A DNA stretch of 64,000 nucleotides from an uncultured Pelagibacteraceae bacterium (GCA_902610585.1 CACLWE010000004.1:48712-112711), one strand, 5' to 3'; shown: positions 31,231-43,299, counted from the first letter of the stretch. The notes: a model not told the origin generated them from the letters alone. A program made the numbers and translations.

Positions 31231-31941
31231 ATGCCTACTTTGAGACAACAAAAATTAGTAAGAATTAATAAATTATTAGCGCAGTCAACTAACTTTTCGA
31301 GAAGAGAAATAGATAAACTCATCGATGAGCAAAGAATTGTTGTTGATAACGAATTGGTGACAAAACAAGGAGTTCAAATAAGTATCAACAGTATCGTAAA
31401 AATAGACGATAAACCTATTAACCTAAAATCTGATCAGCAATTAAATGATATATATATTTTCAACAAACCGAGAGGATGCTTAGTAACAAAATCAGATCCA
31501 AAAAATCGCAAAACTATTTATGAATACATACCTAAAAAAAATCATAATTTAATTTCAATTGGACGACTTGATTACAATTCAGAGGGGCTATTAGTATTGA
31601 CTAACAGCGGCAGCTTCAAAAGAAAGATGGAATTACCCAAAAATAATTTTGAAAGGGTTTATAAGGTAAAAATACAAGGCTTTATTGATAATAAATTTAT
31701 TAATACCTTATTAAGAGGTTATACGTATAAAAAAGTTAAATATAAACCTATAAAAGCATCATTCATTAGCAAAACAAATACTTACTCATGGATAAAAATG
31801 ACACTTACTGAAGGTAAAAATAAAGAAATTAGAAATATTTTTGATTCTTTGAATATTACAGTCACAAGATTAATTAGAATAACTTATGGGGAATTTAAGC
31901 TTGGTAGTTTGAAAAAAGGGGAAATAAAAAAAGTTACTTAA
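31231..31941 (+). CDS. rRNA pseudouridine synthase (RluB/RsuA family)
   Basis: S4 domain RINKLLAQSTNFSRREIDKLI, FNKPRGCLVT, SIGRLDYNSEGLLVLTN. Confidence 0.92.
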   Translation: MPTLRQQKLVRINKLLAQSTNFSRREIDKLIDEQRIVVDNELVTKQGVQISINSIVKIDDKPINLKSDQQLNDIYIFNKPRGCLVTKSDPKNRKTIYEYIPKKNHNLISIGRLDYNSEGLLVLTNSGSFKRKMELPKNNFERVYKVKIQGFIDNKFINTLLRGYTYKKVKYKPIKASFISKTNTYSWIKMTLTEGKNKEIRNIFDSLNITVTRLIRITYGEFKLGSLKKGEIKKVT

Positions 31942-31942
31942 A

Positions 31943-32512
31943 ATGAGAATTATTAGCGGAGAAAGAAAAGGTCATTCAATATTTAGCTTTAAAAGTAAAG
32001 ATGTAAGACCACTTTCAGACAAAAATAGGGAAACCATTTTTAATCTTTTAACGCATGGAAAAGAATTGGTAAAAATTAACTTTAGTCTTGAAGAAGCAAA
32101 AGTAATTGATCTTTTCGCTGGCACTGGTTCATTTAGCTTTGAAGCTTTGTCACGTGGTGCTAAACACGCAACCATGGTAGAGAACAATCAACAAATGATA
32201 GATATAATTTATAAAAGCGCAAACAAGCTGGGGTATTTAGAAAATATAGCTGTTATATCTGAAAATGCTTGTTCATTTGAAGAGTATTCTGAAGCTACAA
32301 AGTTCAATCTTGCTTATATAGATCCACCGTATGGAAAAAATCTTGGACTCAGAGCAATTAAAAATATTATTAAAAAAAACTTATTAGAAAAAGACAGTAT
32401 AATCATCTTAGAGGAAGAAAAAAAATCTAAACACATCGAACTCTCAGAAATAATACTTTTACGTGAAAAAGAATTAGGTAATTCTAAATTTAGTTTTTTT
32501 AAATTAATTTAA
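31943..32512 (+). CDS. rsmD: 16S rRNA (guanine-966-N2)-methyltransferase
   Basis: MRIISGERKG, RPLSDKNRETIFNLL, DLFAGTGSFSFEALSRGA, YIDPPYG. Confidence 0.94.
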   Translation: MRIISGERKGHSIFSFKSKDVRPLSDKNRETIFNLLTHGKELVKINFSLEEAKVIDLFAGTGSFSFEALSRGAKHATMVENNQQMIDIIYKSANKLGYLENIAVISENACSFEEYSEATKFNLAYIDPPYGKNLGLRAIKNIIKKNLLEKDSIIILEEEKKSKHIELSEIILLREKELGNSKFSFFKLI

Positions 32513-33529
32513 ATAACCCTTTTGAATATCAACTGAATCTTGAGTAAAGGGGTCAACTTCTAATAATTCAGCAAGATAGATAACCCTTAACATTTCTGTT
32601 CCAAAAAAATGGCCGATCTTACTCATATCTTTATCTTTAAAAATATGTTTATTAGTATTCTCATTTATCTTTGATAACGATTTACTCATGGCATCAAGAT
32701 GATTTGAAAGTGTGATATTAATCATATTCATTTTTGAATATTCCATACCCATAATTTCAAAAAAAATATTTTTGGGTCCATCTAGATATAATTGCAAAAG
32801 ACTGTGCTGGTCTTTTGGCATTTCAGATACTACAGGTAAAACACCTTTGGCCTTTTTACCCAATGACTCCGCATATAATTGTTTTCGCCAATTACCAACT
32901 TCAATAAGCTCGTCACCATAAATCAAATAAGCAAATATATTCTTTCCATTTTTTATTCTTTTAAAATCTTCCTCAGCCATATTCTTTATTTGGTCTTTAT
33001 CTTCTAATGCTTTTCTTCCTCCATTTAAAAACTCAGTGCACAGATCTTTATTAAAGTAAAAACTGGGGATAAGGCTATTATTACTAAAAATTGAAAATCT
33101 GCCTCCAATTTCGTTGCTTAGTTCAATAGTTTTTATTGATTTTTGTATAGACAAGTCTCTTAGTGGAGAAGACACATTTTCTGTAAACGAATAGAAATTT
33201 TTTGAAAAATCAATATTCCCATCTAGTTTTTTGATCATATATTCAAATATGGTTAACGTTTCAGATGTTTGTCCTGATTTTGATACGAAAATGAATCCGG
33301 TCTCATCTAGTTGAGTATTGTCTAACAATTCATTAATCTTAATAGAATTTAAATGATCAACATATTGAACACGTTTTTCATTTAAAAAATGATTAATTGC
33401 TTTTGATCCCTGAGAAGAGCCACCTATACCGACTACTAAAATTTTATTAAAGCTTTGATCCAGTATCCCTAATGATTTGGAATATGAGTTTTCAAGTTTA
33501 TCAAAATCAAGAAATGGATAATTCATCAT
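32504..33529 (-). CDS. pgi: glucose-6-phosphate isomerase (short form, 341 aa)
   Basis: VVGIGGSSQGSKAINHF, FVSKSGQTSETLTIF, EIGGRFSIFS, KDQHSLLQLYLDGPKN. Confidence 0.85.
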   Translation of the reverse strand: MMNYPFLDFDKLENSYSKSLGILDQSFNKILVVGIGGSSQGSKAINHFLNEKRVQYVDHLNSIKINELLDNTQLDETGFIFVSKSGQTSETLTIFEYMIKKLDGNIDFSKNFYSFTENVSSPLRDLSIQKSIKTIELSNEIGGRFSIFSNNSLIPSFYFNKDLCTEFLNGGRKALEDKDQIKNMAEEDFKRIKNGKNIFAYLIYGDELIEVGNWRKQLYAESLGKKAKGVLPVVSEMPKDQHSLLQLYLDGPKNIFFEIMGMEYSKMNMINITLSNHLDAMSKSLSKINENTNKHIFKDKDMSKIGHFFGTEMLRVIYLAELLEVDPFTQDSVDIQKGYLN

Positions 33530-34524
33530 CGCACTTCCTGACCAGCTGTTACGGTTGCTTGATCTATTTGCCTTTCAAACTCTCTCAATCTTTTATAAAC
33601 ACTTGCGAGTTCAATAATTGTTGGCCAGGCTTTAAGAAGATATTGCATTGACCCCTCAACTCTACCAAATGCCCTGATTATTTGCTGCATTACACCAAGA
33701 GTAACTACCCCGGCAACAATTGCAGGAGCTAAAAATACATAAGCTGATAAAACATTTGCCTGTAAAAATGCAATACGACCAATATCGAAATATAGATATC
33801 TTATATAACTTAAAAAATGAATTTGCCTTACATCATCAAATAATTCCTCAAGGGTTTTTGGTCTTACTGTTTCATCGTCTTCAGCAATTACTAACATTTT
33901 CCTGTATGCCGCTTCTTGTTTTTGTAAATCGTATTCAATGCCAACAAGCCTTAAAATTAAACCAAGTCCAATTAAAAATAATGTTCCTCCTATAGACCAT
34001 AATAATGCACCGACGACTAAACCATACTCCCATTCACCAAAGAAAAATATTGGAATTCCAATACTCAAGCCAAACAGTATTGGCATAAATTCTACCAGGA
34101 TCATTAAAGCTTCGATCAAACTTGTACCAAGAGACTCCATGATTCTTGAAAACTTTATGGTATCCTCTTGAACTCTTTGTGACGCACCCTCAATCTTACG
34201 CGCCTTATCATAGACAGAGTGATACCACTCAACCATGGCAGTTCTCCATCTAAATAAAAAGTGATTAGTAAAATAACTTACAAGGACAGCAACTGCTACA
34301 TACATTCCTGCTAGTGTTATAAAGGATAATAAACTTGCCCAATACTCTTCAATTGTAATGGCGTTAGGAGCAGACAATGCTTCCTGTATCATGTCGTAAA
34401 ACTCACCGAACCATTCATTAATTTTTACATCAATTTGAACCTGAACCCACAGAGATGATAAGATAATAGCTGAACCAATGTATGCCCATAAAAACCATTT
34501 TGGATCTCTAAAAAACTTAAACAT
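33526..34524 (-). CDS. SbmA/BacA-like peptide transporter
   Basis: WRTAMVEWYHSVYDKARKIEGASQRVQEDTIKFSRIMESLG; multi-TM; no ATPase domain. Confidence 0.85.
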   Translation of the reverse strand: MFKFFRDPKWFLWAYIGSAIILSSLWVQVQIDVKINEWFGEFYDMIQEALSAPNAITIEEYWASLLSFITLAGMYVAVAVLVSYFTNHFLFRWRTAMVEWYHSVYDKARKIEGASQRVQEDTIKFSRIMESLGTSLIEALMILVEFMPILFGLSIGIPIFFFGEWEYGLVVGALLWSIGGTLFLIGLGLILRLVGIEYDLQKQEAAYRKMLVIAEDDETVRPKTLEELFDDVRQIHFLSYIRYLYFDIGRIAFLQANVLSAYVFLAPAIVAGVVTLGVMQQIIRAFGRVEGSMQYLLKAWPTIIELASVYKRLREFERQIDQATVTAGQEVR

Positions 34525-34535
34525 TTATAGAATAA

Positions 34536-35150
34536 TTAATTTGAATATGAATTAAGTAAGTCATCCACCCTGTTAAGAAGATCATTCAGATCTTCGTTTT
34601 CATCAAAACTAGGAGCATCATCATACATTGTTTCATCAATTATTTCTGGTTTAAGCTGATCTTCTTCGGGAAGTGTTGTAATTTCATCTGTGTTTGATAT
34701 TCCTTCCAAAAACTCTTCCTCGCTCAAACCAATATTATCAGTTGTATCTAAAGTGCTATCGTCATCTGTTACAATGTCTAATTCATTACTTTCAACAATT
34801 GAATCTTCAATTAACTCATCAAGAGGATCCTCAGTTAAAGTTGAATTATTTATATTTTGATCCTCGTTTCCAAAATTATTATCAATAAATTCGTCTAACG
34901 ATGATGTATCAGCATTACTAGGCACACTGGTAGATGAGCTTTGTGTAATGATATCTTGAATATCTTCGGCTGACTGACCTGTAGGCGCGGCCTCCTCTAC
35001 TTCCTCTTCACCAACAACTGGTGGGGTTAATTCAAAATCAGGGGGTATCTCTAGTGCTTTTTGCTTTAATGATGTGTAATCTCTGACTGTATTGTTAGTA
35101 CAAGCAGCAAAAATTAATAAAAAAAATATAATTAAATAGTTACGTATCAT
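34536..35150 (-). CDS. DUF3035-like acidic lipoprotein
   Basis: Signal peptide with lipobox IFAAC; RDYTSLKQKALEIPPDFELTPP; strongly acidic remainder; start 35150. Confidence 0.72.
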   Translation of the reverse strand: MIRNYLIIFFLLIFAACTNNTVRDYTSLKQKALEIPPDFELTPPVVGEEEVEEAAPTGQSAEDIQDIITQSSSTSVPSNADTSSLDEFIDNNFGNEDQNINNSTLTEDPLDELIEDSIVESNELDIVTDDDSTLDTTDNIGLSEEEFLEGISNTDEITTLPEEDQLKPEIIDETMYDDAPSFDENEDLNDLLNRVDDLLNSYSN

Positions 35151-35655
35151 TTTTAACGGTTTTATCATTTTCTTTTTTTGAGAACAACTCAAGTAAAATA
35201 ATCAAAATACAGCCGAGCGTGATACTTATATCAGCTATATTGAATACATACCAATGATAATTGTTATAATGTAAATCTATAAAGTCTAATACAGCAGAAT
35301 ATTGATATCTGTCTAGCAAGTTACCTAGCGCTCCTCCAATAATTAAACTAAATCCATAATAATAAATTTTTTTATTAATACTTATTGCATAAAAAAATAC
35401 TGCTATAGCAATTATCGCCATAACAAACATATAAATATAATTAACCATCGAAATTTCATTTTGTAATATCCCAAATGCAAAGCCCTTATTCCATATCAAA
35501 TGAAAATTAAGATATTTATTTATTGATGTTAAATGTTGTGAACTTAGATTTGATACATCAATGTTATAAACATTGATTACATAAAACTTTGAGAGTTGAT
35601 CGGCTGCAAAAATAACCAGTATTAAAAATATAAATCTTCCAATGGTTTGTATCAT
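35140..35655 (-). CDS. lspA: lipoprotein signal peptidase
   Basis: FAADQLSKFYV, IIGGALGNLLDRYQYSAVLDFIDLHY, FNIADISITLG. Confidence 0.94.
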   Translation of the reverse strand: MIQTIGRFIFLILVIFAADQLSKFYVINVYNIDVSNLSSQHLTSINKYLNFHLIWNKGFAFGILQNEISMVNYIYMFVMAIIAIAVFFYAISINKKIYYYGFSLIIGGALGNLLDRYQYSAVLDFIDLHYNNYHWYVFNIADISITLGCILIILLELFSKKENDKTVKNDT

Positions 35656-38465
35656 TTACAAAGCACTTCTTGACATCTAACGCAAACATTATCTTTTAAA
35701 TTAGAAAAATATTTCCAACACCGCTCACATTTTTCACCATCAGTTTTACTTACATGCACTCCAATATTTTTATCTACTTCAGATATAAAGCTGTCATCTG
35801 AAGGCTTGTCATTTACAATTTCTAATTCACTAATAATTGAAATATTTTCTAATACTTTTTGATCAATCTTTTCGATTTCATCTTTAGATATGTACAGTTT
35901 AACAGAAGCTTCAAGGCTGGATCCAAGAACTTTTTCTTTTCTCTTCACTTCGATTGCTCCGTTAATGACCTTTCTTAATTTTTTATACACTGCCCATTTA
36001 GTTGATAAATTTTTATTTATTAAAGTATCATTTAATTTTGGAAAATCTTTTTCATGTATGCTGTTTTCAATTCCAAATCGACTTTGCCATGCTTCTTCAG
36101 TGGTAAAACAGAGTATTGGTGCAAGCAAACTTAATAAATCGTGAAATAAAATATCTAAAACAGTGCGAGTTGATTTTCTTACTTTGTTATTTTTTGAATC
36201 ACAATAAAGAGTATCTTTTCTTACATCAAAATAGAAAGATGATAAGTCGTTTGTACAAAAATTAAATATCGCAGAAAAAACTTTTTGATACTCAAATATT
36301 TTATAGTTTGAGATAACTTCTTTTTTTAAACTCTCTAATTCTGATAAAATATATAAATCTAATTCATCAAGTTCATCCGTAGATACTTTCTCGTCTTGAT
36401 CAAAATCTGATAAATTACCTAAAATAAAACGAAGTGTATTGCGGAGTCTTCTATAGCTATCAATGTTGCTTTTTATGATTTCAGGCCCGATCTTTAAATC
36501 CTCAGAGTAATCACTGCTTGCTACCCAGAGCCTTAGTATGTCAGCGCCTGATTTTTCAATGACCTCTGCTGGCGAGACAGTATTGGATGATGATTTACTC
36601 ATCTTTAGGCCATCTTCATGAAGTATGAATCCATGAGTTAAAACGGTCTCATAAGGCGCAACTCCTCTTGTGCCACATGATTCTAAAAGTGATGAATGAA
36701 ACCAACCCCTGTGTTGATCTGTTCCTTCAAGATAAATAGATGCTGGCCAGATTTGATCATTTTTTCCATCTAAAACAAATGCATGTGTACAGCCTGAGTC
36801 AAACCATACATCTAAAATATCATTAACTTTTTTATATTCTTCCGGATTATAATTTGAACCTAATAATTCTTCTTTTGAATATTTAAACCACGCATCTGAG
36901 CCTTCTTTTTCATAAAGTTTAATAATTTTTTCATTTATTTCTTTATCAACTAGCGGCTTTCCTGTTTTAATATTGTAAAAGATAGATAAAGGTACGCCCC
37001 ATGCTCGTTGTCTTGACACTACCCAATCAGGTCTTTCTTCAATCATTGAATAAATTCTATTTTTTCCCTGTTTTGGAAACCATTTAACCTTTTCAATTTC
37101 GTTCAACGCTTTTTCTCTCAATTGATTTTTTTCCATACTGATGAACCATTGTGGAGTATTTCTAAAGATGACAGGAGCTTTTGATCTCCATGAATGAGGG
37201 TAGCTATGACGCAATGAACCCTTGCCTGCTAAATTTTCATGCTTTTTTAGCTCAATGATAACTGCCACATTTGCATCAGCATCTGATCCATCTTCATTAA
37301 ATATCTTTTTACCATTAAATAATGGTACGTGGGGAAAGTATTCACCATTTTCGTCTACTGTATCAGGTACTTCGATACCATTTGTAATACCCAAATTATA
37401 GTCATCAGCTCCATGGCCAGGTGCTATATGAACAAAACCCGTGCCTTGCTCCAAAGTAACAAAATCAGCATCAAAAATTCTTACCTCAAAATCATAACCA
37501 GATTTTTTAAAAGGGTGATTACAAGTAATTTTGTCTAAGTTTTTTACTTCTGATATTTTTTTTAATTCTCTAATTTTGCATTGAACTTTTACATTATCTA
37601 AAAGTTCATCTGCAATTATAATTTTATCACCATCTTGTAAAGTACTGTGTTCTTCTAAACTTACTACTTCAAACATTGAATACGTTATTGATTTACTATA
37701 AGCAATTGCTCTGTTTCCTGGAATTGTCCATGGAGTTGTAGTCCATATAATTACGGATGCATCTTGACAATTTGCATCAGAACTCTCTTTTACTGGGAAC
37801 TTTACGCAGATAGTTGTTGATTTATGTTCTTTATATTCAATCTCAGCTTCAGCTAATGCAGTCTTTTCAACAGTTGACCACATAACAGGCTTTGACCCAC
37901 GATATAAACTTTCGTTCTCAAGAAACTTAAAAAATTCTCTTACAATAATAGACTCTGCCTCATATGACATTGTAGTATAGGGAGAGTACCAATCTCCATT
38001 TATTCCTAAGCGAATAAATTCTTCTCTTTGTATATCAATCCATTTTTCAGCAAATTCTCTGCATTCTTTTCTGAATTTTATAATATCGACATCATCTTTA
38101 TTCTTTCCCTGTTCTCTATATTGCTCTTCTATTTTCCACTCAATTGGCAAGCCATGACAATCCCAGCCAGGAATGTAAGAACTATCATTTCCAAGCATTT
38201 GTTGTGATCTTACAACAAAGTCTTTTAATATTTTATTCAGGGCGTGCCCCATGTGTAAATGGCCGTTGGCGTAAGGGGGGCCATCATGTAATACGAATTT
38301 TTTTCTACTTTTTGATTTTTCCCTTAATTTTTCATAAATATTATCCTTTGACCAGCCATCTAGAATTTTTGGCTCTTGCTCGGGCAGGCCAGCACGCATC
38401 GCAAAGGACGTCTTTGGTAAAAATAGAGTTTCACTAAAGTCTATTTTATCATTTTTAGTGTTCAT
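35652..38465 (-). CDS. ileS: isoleucyl-tRNA synthetase
   Basis: DGPPYANGHLHMGHALNK (HIGH), GLKMSKSSSNTVSP (KMSKS), C-terminal CERCWK..CVRCQ zinc site. Confidence 0.97.
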   Translation of the reverse strand: MNTKNDKIDFSETLFLPKTSFAMRAGLPEQEPKILDGWSKDNIYEKLREKSKSRKKFVLHDGPPYANGHLHMGHALNKILKDFVVRSQQMLGNDSSYIPGWDCHGLPIEWKIEEQYREQGKNKDDVDIIKFRKECREFAEKWIDIQREEFIRLGINGDWYSPYTTMSYEAESIIVREFFKFLENESLYRGSKPVMWSTVEKTALAEAEIEYKEHKSTTICVKFPVKESSDANCQDASVIIWTTTPWTIPGNRAIAYSKSITYSMFEVVSLEEHSTLQDGDKIIIADELLDNVKVQCKIRELKKISEVKNLDKITCNHPFKKSGYDFEVRIFDADFVTLEQGTGFVHIAPGHGADDYNLGITNGIEVPDTVDENGEYFPHVPLFNGKKIFNEDGSDADANVAVIIELKKHENLAGKGSLRHSYPHSWRSKAPVIFRNTPQWFISMEKNQLREKALNEIEKVKWFPKQGKNRIYSMIEERPDWVVSRQRAWGVPLSIFYNIKTGKPLVDKEINEKIIKLYEKEGSDAWFKYSKEELLGSNYNPEEYKKVNDILDVWFDSGCTHAFVLDGKNDQIWPASIYLEGTDQHRGWFHSSLLESCGTRGVAPYETVLTHGFILHEDGLKMSKSSSNTVSPAEVIEKSGADILRLWVASSDYSEDLKIGPEIIKSNIDSYRRLRNTLRFILGNLSDFDQDEKVSTDELDELDLYILSELESLKKEVISNYKIFEYQKVFSAIFNFCTNDLSSFYFDVRKDTLYCDSKNNKVRKSTRTVLDILFHDLLSLLAPILCFTTEEAWQSRFGIENSIHEKDFPKLNDTLINKNLSTKWAVYKKLRKVINGAIEVKRKEKVLGSSLEASVKLYISKDEIEKIDQKVLENISIISELEIVNDKPSDDSFISEVDKNIGVHVSKTDGEKCERCWKYFSNLKDNVCVRCQEVLCK

Positions 38466-38470
38466 TTTGC

Positions 38471-39430
38471 TTAATTTAGAATTTTTTGTGCTTTAGCTAT
38501 ATCTGATTTTAATTGTTTTTTTAAGGCCTCTACTCCTGAAAATTTCTTTTCATGCCTTATAAATTCAATAAAGTCGACTTTTAGCAAAGAATTATAAATA
38601 TTCAATTTAAATCTAAATAGATGAACTTCCAAAATTTCAGAGTTCTTATGAAATGTTGGTCTGATACCAAAATTCGCAATTCCTTTAAGAGTTCTTTTCT
38701 TTGAATTTTTAATGAATGAGGCTTCAATAGCATATACTCCATATTTTGGTGCCACGTATTCATTTATATTTAAATTAGCAGTTGGAACGCCAATTTTTCG
38801 GCCTCGTTGATCTCCTTTTATAACTTTTGACGTTATACTGAAATTGTTTCCCAAAAAATTTTTTGCCAATTTTACATTACCGTTTGAAATAAGTTTTCTG
38901 ATATTTGTAGACGAATATATTTTCATCTTCGTTTTATTAAAAAGATGATTTGAAGTTTTTAATAATTTCACTGGGTTTACGTAAAATAGATTTTCTTTAC
39001 CAAAATTCAGAAGAAACTTATAGTCGCCTGATCGTTTATTACCAAATTTAAAATTTTTACCAACTAAAATGTATTTCATTGATATTCCTCTAAGTAATAT
39101 TTTTTTACAAAAGTCATAAGGTGTCATAGAGGATATTCTTTTATTAAATTTTATTATTATTGCATAATCGATACCGTAAGATTTTAAGATTTCGAGACGT
39201 TCGTTTAACTCTGTTAATAAGAAACTTTTAATATTTTTGTTAAAATATTTCCGTGGATGCGGATCAAAAAGTAACACACCTATTTTTGTTTTTTGTTTAT
39301 TTGCAATTTTTTTTGCTGAATTAATTATTGATTGGTGCCCTTTATGAACTCCATCAAGATTTCCAATAATTAATACAGAATTCTTTGTATAATTTAATGA
39401 TCTTCTATTTAAACTTTTAAAAACTTTCAT
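38471..39430 (-). CDS. ribF: bifunctional riboflavin kinase/FAD synthetase
   Basis: IGNLDGVHKGHQSII, GDQRGRKIGVPTANLNI, GIANFGIRPTF. Confidence 0.94.
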   Translation of the reverse strand: MKVFKSLNRRSLNYTKNSVLIIGNLDGVHKGHQSIINSAKKIANKQKTKIGVLLFDPHPRKYFNKNIKSFLLTELNERLEILKSYGIDYAIIIKFNKRISSMTPYDFCKKILLRGISMKYILVGKNFKFGNKRSGDYKFLLNFGKENLFYVNPVKLLKTSNHLFNKTKMKIYSSTNIRKLISNGNVKLAKNFLGNNFSITSKVIKGDQRGRKIGVPTANLNINEYVAPKYGVYAIEASFIKNSKKRTLKGIANFGIRPTFHKNSEILEVHLFRFKLNIYNSLLKVDFIEFIRHEKKFSGVEALKKQLKSDIAKAQKILN

Positions 39431-39437
39431 TTTTTAA

Positions 39438-40292
39438 TTAATTTAAAATTTCAGTATACATTAGAGTTTTGTAAGTTTCAGGTAAATTAGTTTTTGATAT
39501 TCTCACTAAATCATCATCATTTGCAATTTCAGTTTTATGAATACCATTTTTTATAAATAAAAAATCTAAATCCGAGTTGTGTGCCCCTAAGCAATCTGTT
39601 TTTAGGCTATCGCCTATAGCTAATATTTCGTTTTTATTTGTTGTATCTTTAGACAATAAATCAGTCATTACAAAATCATATATTTCTGGATAAGGTTTTC
39701 CGTAGTAAGTTACTTTACCTCCTAGTTTTTCGTAATATTTTCCAAGAGCACCTGCACAATATATGCGTGCCTGACCCCGGTAGACTATTTCATCTGGATT
39801 AACACATACTATTTCTAAATTTTGTTTAAGAAAATCCTCAAAAATATTTTTATAGTCCTCTGGGCGTTCATCGTTGTCATTATATAAGCCTGTGCAGACA
39901 ACAAATTCTGAGGACTCTATGTCATTAGTTTTTTGAATATTTATATTTTCTAACAAGTCATAATCTTTTTCTGGTCCTAAATGATAATATGATTGTCCAT
40001 GAACTTTAGAATTTATGTACTTTGTACCTGTATCGCCTGAAGTATAAATTTTTTTAAATAATTCAGGATTGAGATTAAGTTTATTTATTAATCCATTTCT
40101 TACTACTGCCTCAGGTCTCGGAGCATTAGAAATCAAATAAACATCAATATTATTTTCTTTCATTGCCTCAAGATAGGATTTTGCATCAGAGAATACTTCA
40201 ACACCATTATGAATAACGCCCCAAAGATCACAAAGTATGATTCTATAAGAAAGTGAAAATTCAGTAGCGCTTATGATTTTTTTAATTTCCAT
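39438..40292 (-). CDS. HAD family hydrolase (TIGR01459-like)
   Basis: LCDLWGVIHNGVEVFSDA, LISNAPRP, YYGKPYPEIYD, AIGDSLKTDCLGA. Confidence 0.9.
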   Translation of the reverse strand: MEIKKIISATEFSLSYRIILCDLWGVIHNGVEVFSDAKSYLEAMKENNIDVYLISNAPRPEAVVRNGLINKLNLNPELFKKIYTSGDTGTKYINSKVHGQSYYHLGPEKDYDLLENINIQKTNDIESSEFVVCTGLYNDNDERPEDYKNIFEDFLKQNLEIVCVNPDEIVYRGQARIYCAGALGKYYEKLGGKVTYYGKPYPEIYDFVMTDLLSKDTTNKNEILAIGDSLKTDCLGAHNSDLDFLFIKNGIHKTEIANDDDLVRISKTNLPETYKTLMYTEILN

Positions 40293-40356
40293 AATTATAT
40301 TGAAATTATCCTATAAATTTATAATCTTCTTATAAATTATTATGATATTTTATTAA

Positions 40357-41124
40357 ATGACACTTTTTAACTTAAAAGATAAAAATGCAATAATCACAGG
40401 ATCTTCGAGAGGAATAGGCAAAGCTATAGCCTACAGAATGGCAGAGCATGGTGCAAAAGTCATTATCACAAGTCGAAAGCTTGATGCATGTGAAGCTGTC
40501 GCTAAAGAGATAAATGATACATTTGGAGAGGGACATGCAACGGCAATTTCATGTAATATTTCCGACAAAGAGCAATTAAAAAATCTTTACAAAAAATCGT
40601 TAGACTTCTGTGGCAACATTTCCACTCTTGTATGTAATGCTGCAATCAATCCATATTTTGGACCATCAAATAATATACCTGACGAGGCGTTTGAAAAAAT
40701 AATGAAGTCAAACGTGCAAAGTAATTTTTGGCTCTGTAATGAGGTGCTCCCAGATATGATCAAAATGAAAAATGGATCAATTATAATTATTTCCTCGATC
40801 GCAGGTTTGCGCGGCAACAGCATGTTGGGTGCTTATGCTATATCAAAAGCTGCGGATTCCCAGTTGGCAAGAAATATATCAGTGGAATATGGAAGAGATA
40901 ATATTCGTGCAAATTGTATCTCACCTGGTTTAATAAAAACTGATTTTGCCAGAGCATTATGGGAGAATGAGAGTATCTTAAAATCTATGACGGCCAAAGC
41001 AGCTTTAAAAAGGATAGGAATGCCTGACGAAATTGCAGGTGCTGCAGTATATTTGGCTTCTGAAGCAGGATCTTTTATGACTGGTCAAAACATCGTAATT
41101 GATGGCGGTGAATCAGAACAATAG
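40357..41124 (+). CDS. SDR family oxidoreductase
   Basis: TGSSRGIGKAIA, NAAINP, IISSIAGLRG..YAISKAA, SFMTGQNIVIDGG. Confidence 0.93.
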   Translation: MTLFNLKDKNAIITGSSRGIGKAIAYRMAEHGAKVIITSRKLDACEAVAKEINDTFGEGHATAISCNISDKEQLKNLYKKSLDFCGNISTLVCNAAINPYFGPSNNIPDEAFEKIMKSNVQSNFWLCNEVLPDMIKMKNGSIIIISSIAGLRGNSMLGAYAISKAADSQLARNISVEYGRDNIRANCISPGLIKTDFARALWENESILKSMTAKAALKRIGMPDEIAGAAVYLASEAGSFMTGQNIVIDGGESEQ

Positions 41125-41185
41125 CAAATTATTGAAAATACTTGTTTTTTTGCTAATTCCAATAAAATCGAAATTTTTTCCACCC

Positions 41186-41214
41186 CTTGACACACTTGCC
41201 CTTGATCACTATAT
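41186..41214 (+). promoter_or_regulatory. putative sigma-32 (RpoH) heat-shock promoter of groESL
   Basis: CTTGA at 41186 and CACTATAT at 41207, spacing compatible with the alphaproteobacterial RpoH promoter; directly upstream of groES. Confidence 0.6.
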
Positions 41215-41260
41215 GCCTAGGTAATTAAGCTTTGTGCAAACATATTTAGGAGATTAAGAC

Positions 41261-41575
41261 ATGAATTTTAGACCTTTACACGATCGTGTACTTGTTAGAA
41301 GACTGGATACTGAAGAAAAAACAGCAGGGGGTATTATCATACCAGACACTGCTCAGGAAAAACCTCAAGAAGGCCAAATTGTAGCCGTCGGAAACGGAAC
41401 TAAAAGTGAAGATGGTAAAGTAACCCCACTTGATCTAAAAGTTGGCGATATCGTTCTTTTTGGAAAGTGGTCTGGAACAGAAGTAAAGGTTGATGGTGAA
41501 GAACTCTGTATTATGAAAGAGTCAGACATCATGGGCGTTATAGATACAAAATCTAAATCAAAAAAGAAAAAATAA
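41261..41575 (+). CDS. groES: co-chaperonin GroES
   Basis: [46 protein letters not shown]. Confidence 0.97.
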   Translation: MNFRPLHDRVLVRRLDTEEKTAGGIIIPDTAQEKPQEGQIVAVGNGTKSEDGKVTPLDLKVGDIVLFGKWSGTEVKVDGEELCIMKESDIMGVIDTKSKSKKKK

Positions 41576-41582
41576 ATATTAA

Positions 41583-43247
<1,665 letters not shown>

Positions 43248-43270
43248 GTTGAGCTCATTTAAGCTAATCT

Positions 43271-43299
43271 AAAAAAACCCGGCCTAGCCGGGTTTTTTT
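43271..43299. terminator. bidirectional rho-independent terminator between groEL and hisG
   Basis: AAAAAAACCCGGC-CTA-GCCGGGTTTTTTT: perfect GC stem with A/T tracts on both sides. Confidence 0.92.

Noticed and set aside
33720-34171. Plus-strand ORFs antisense to the SbmA/BacA-like gene
   Set aside because: Antisense shadow ORFs; translation is low complexity and lacks motifs.
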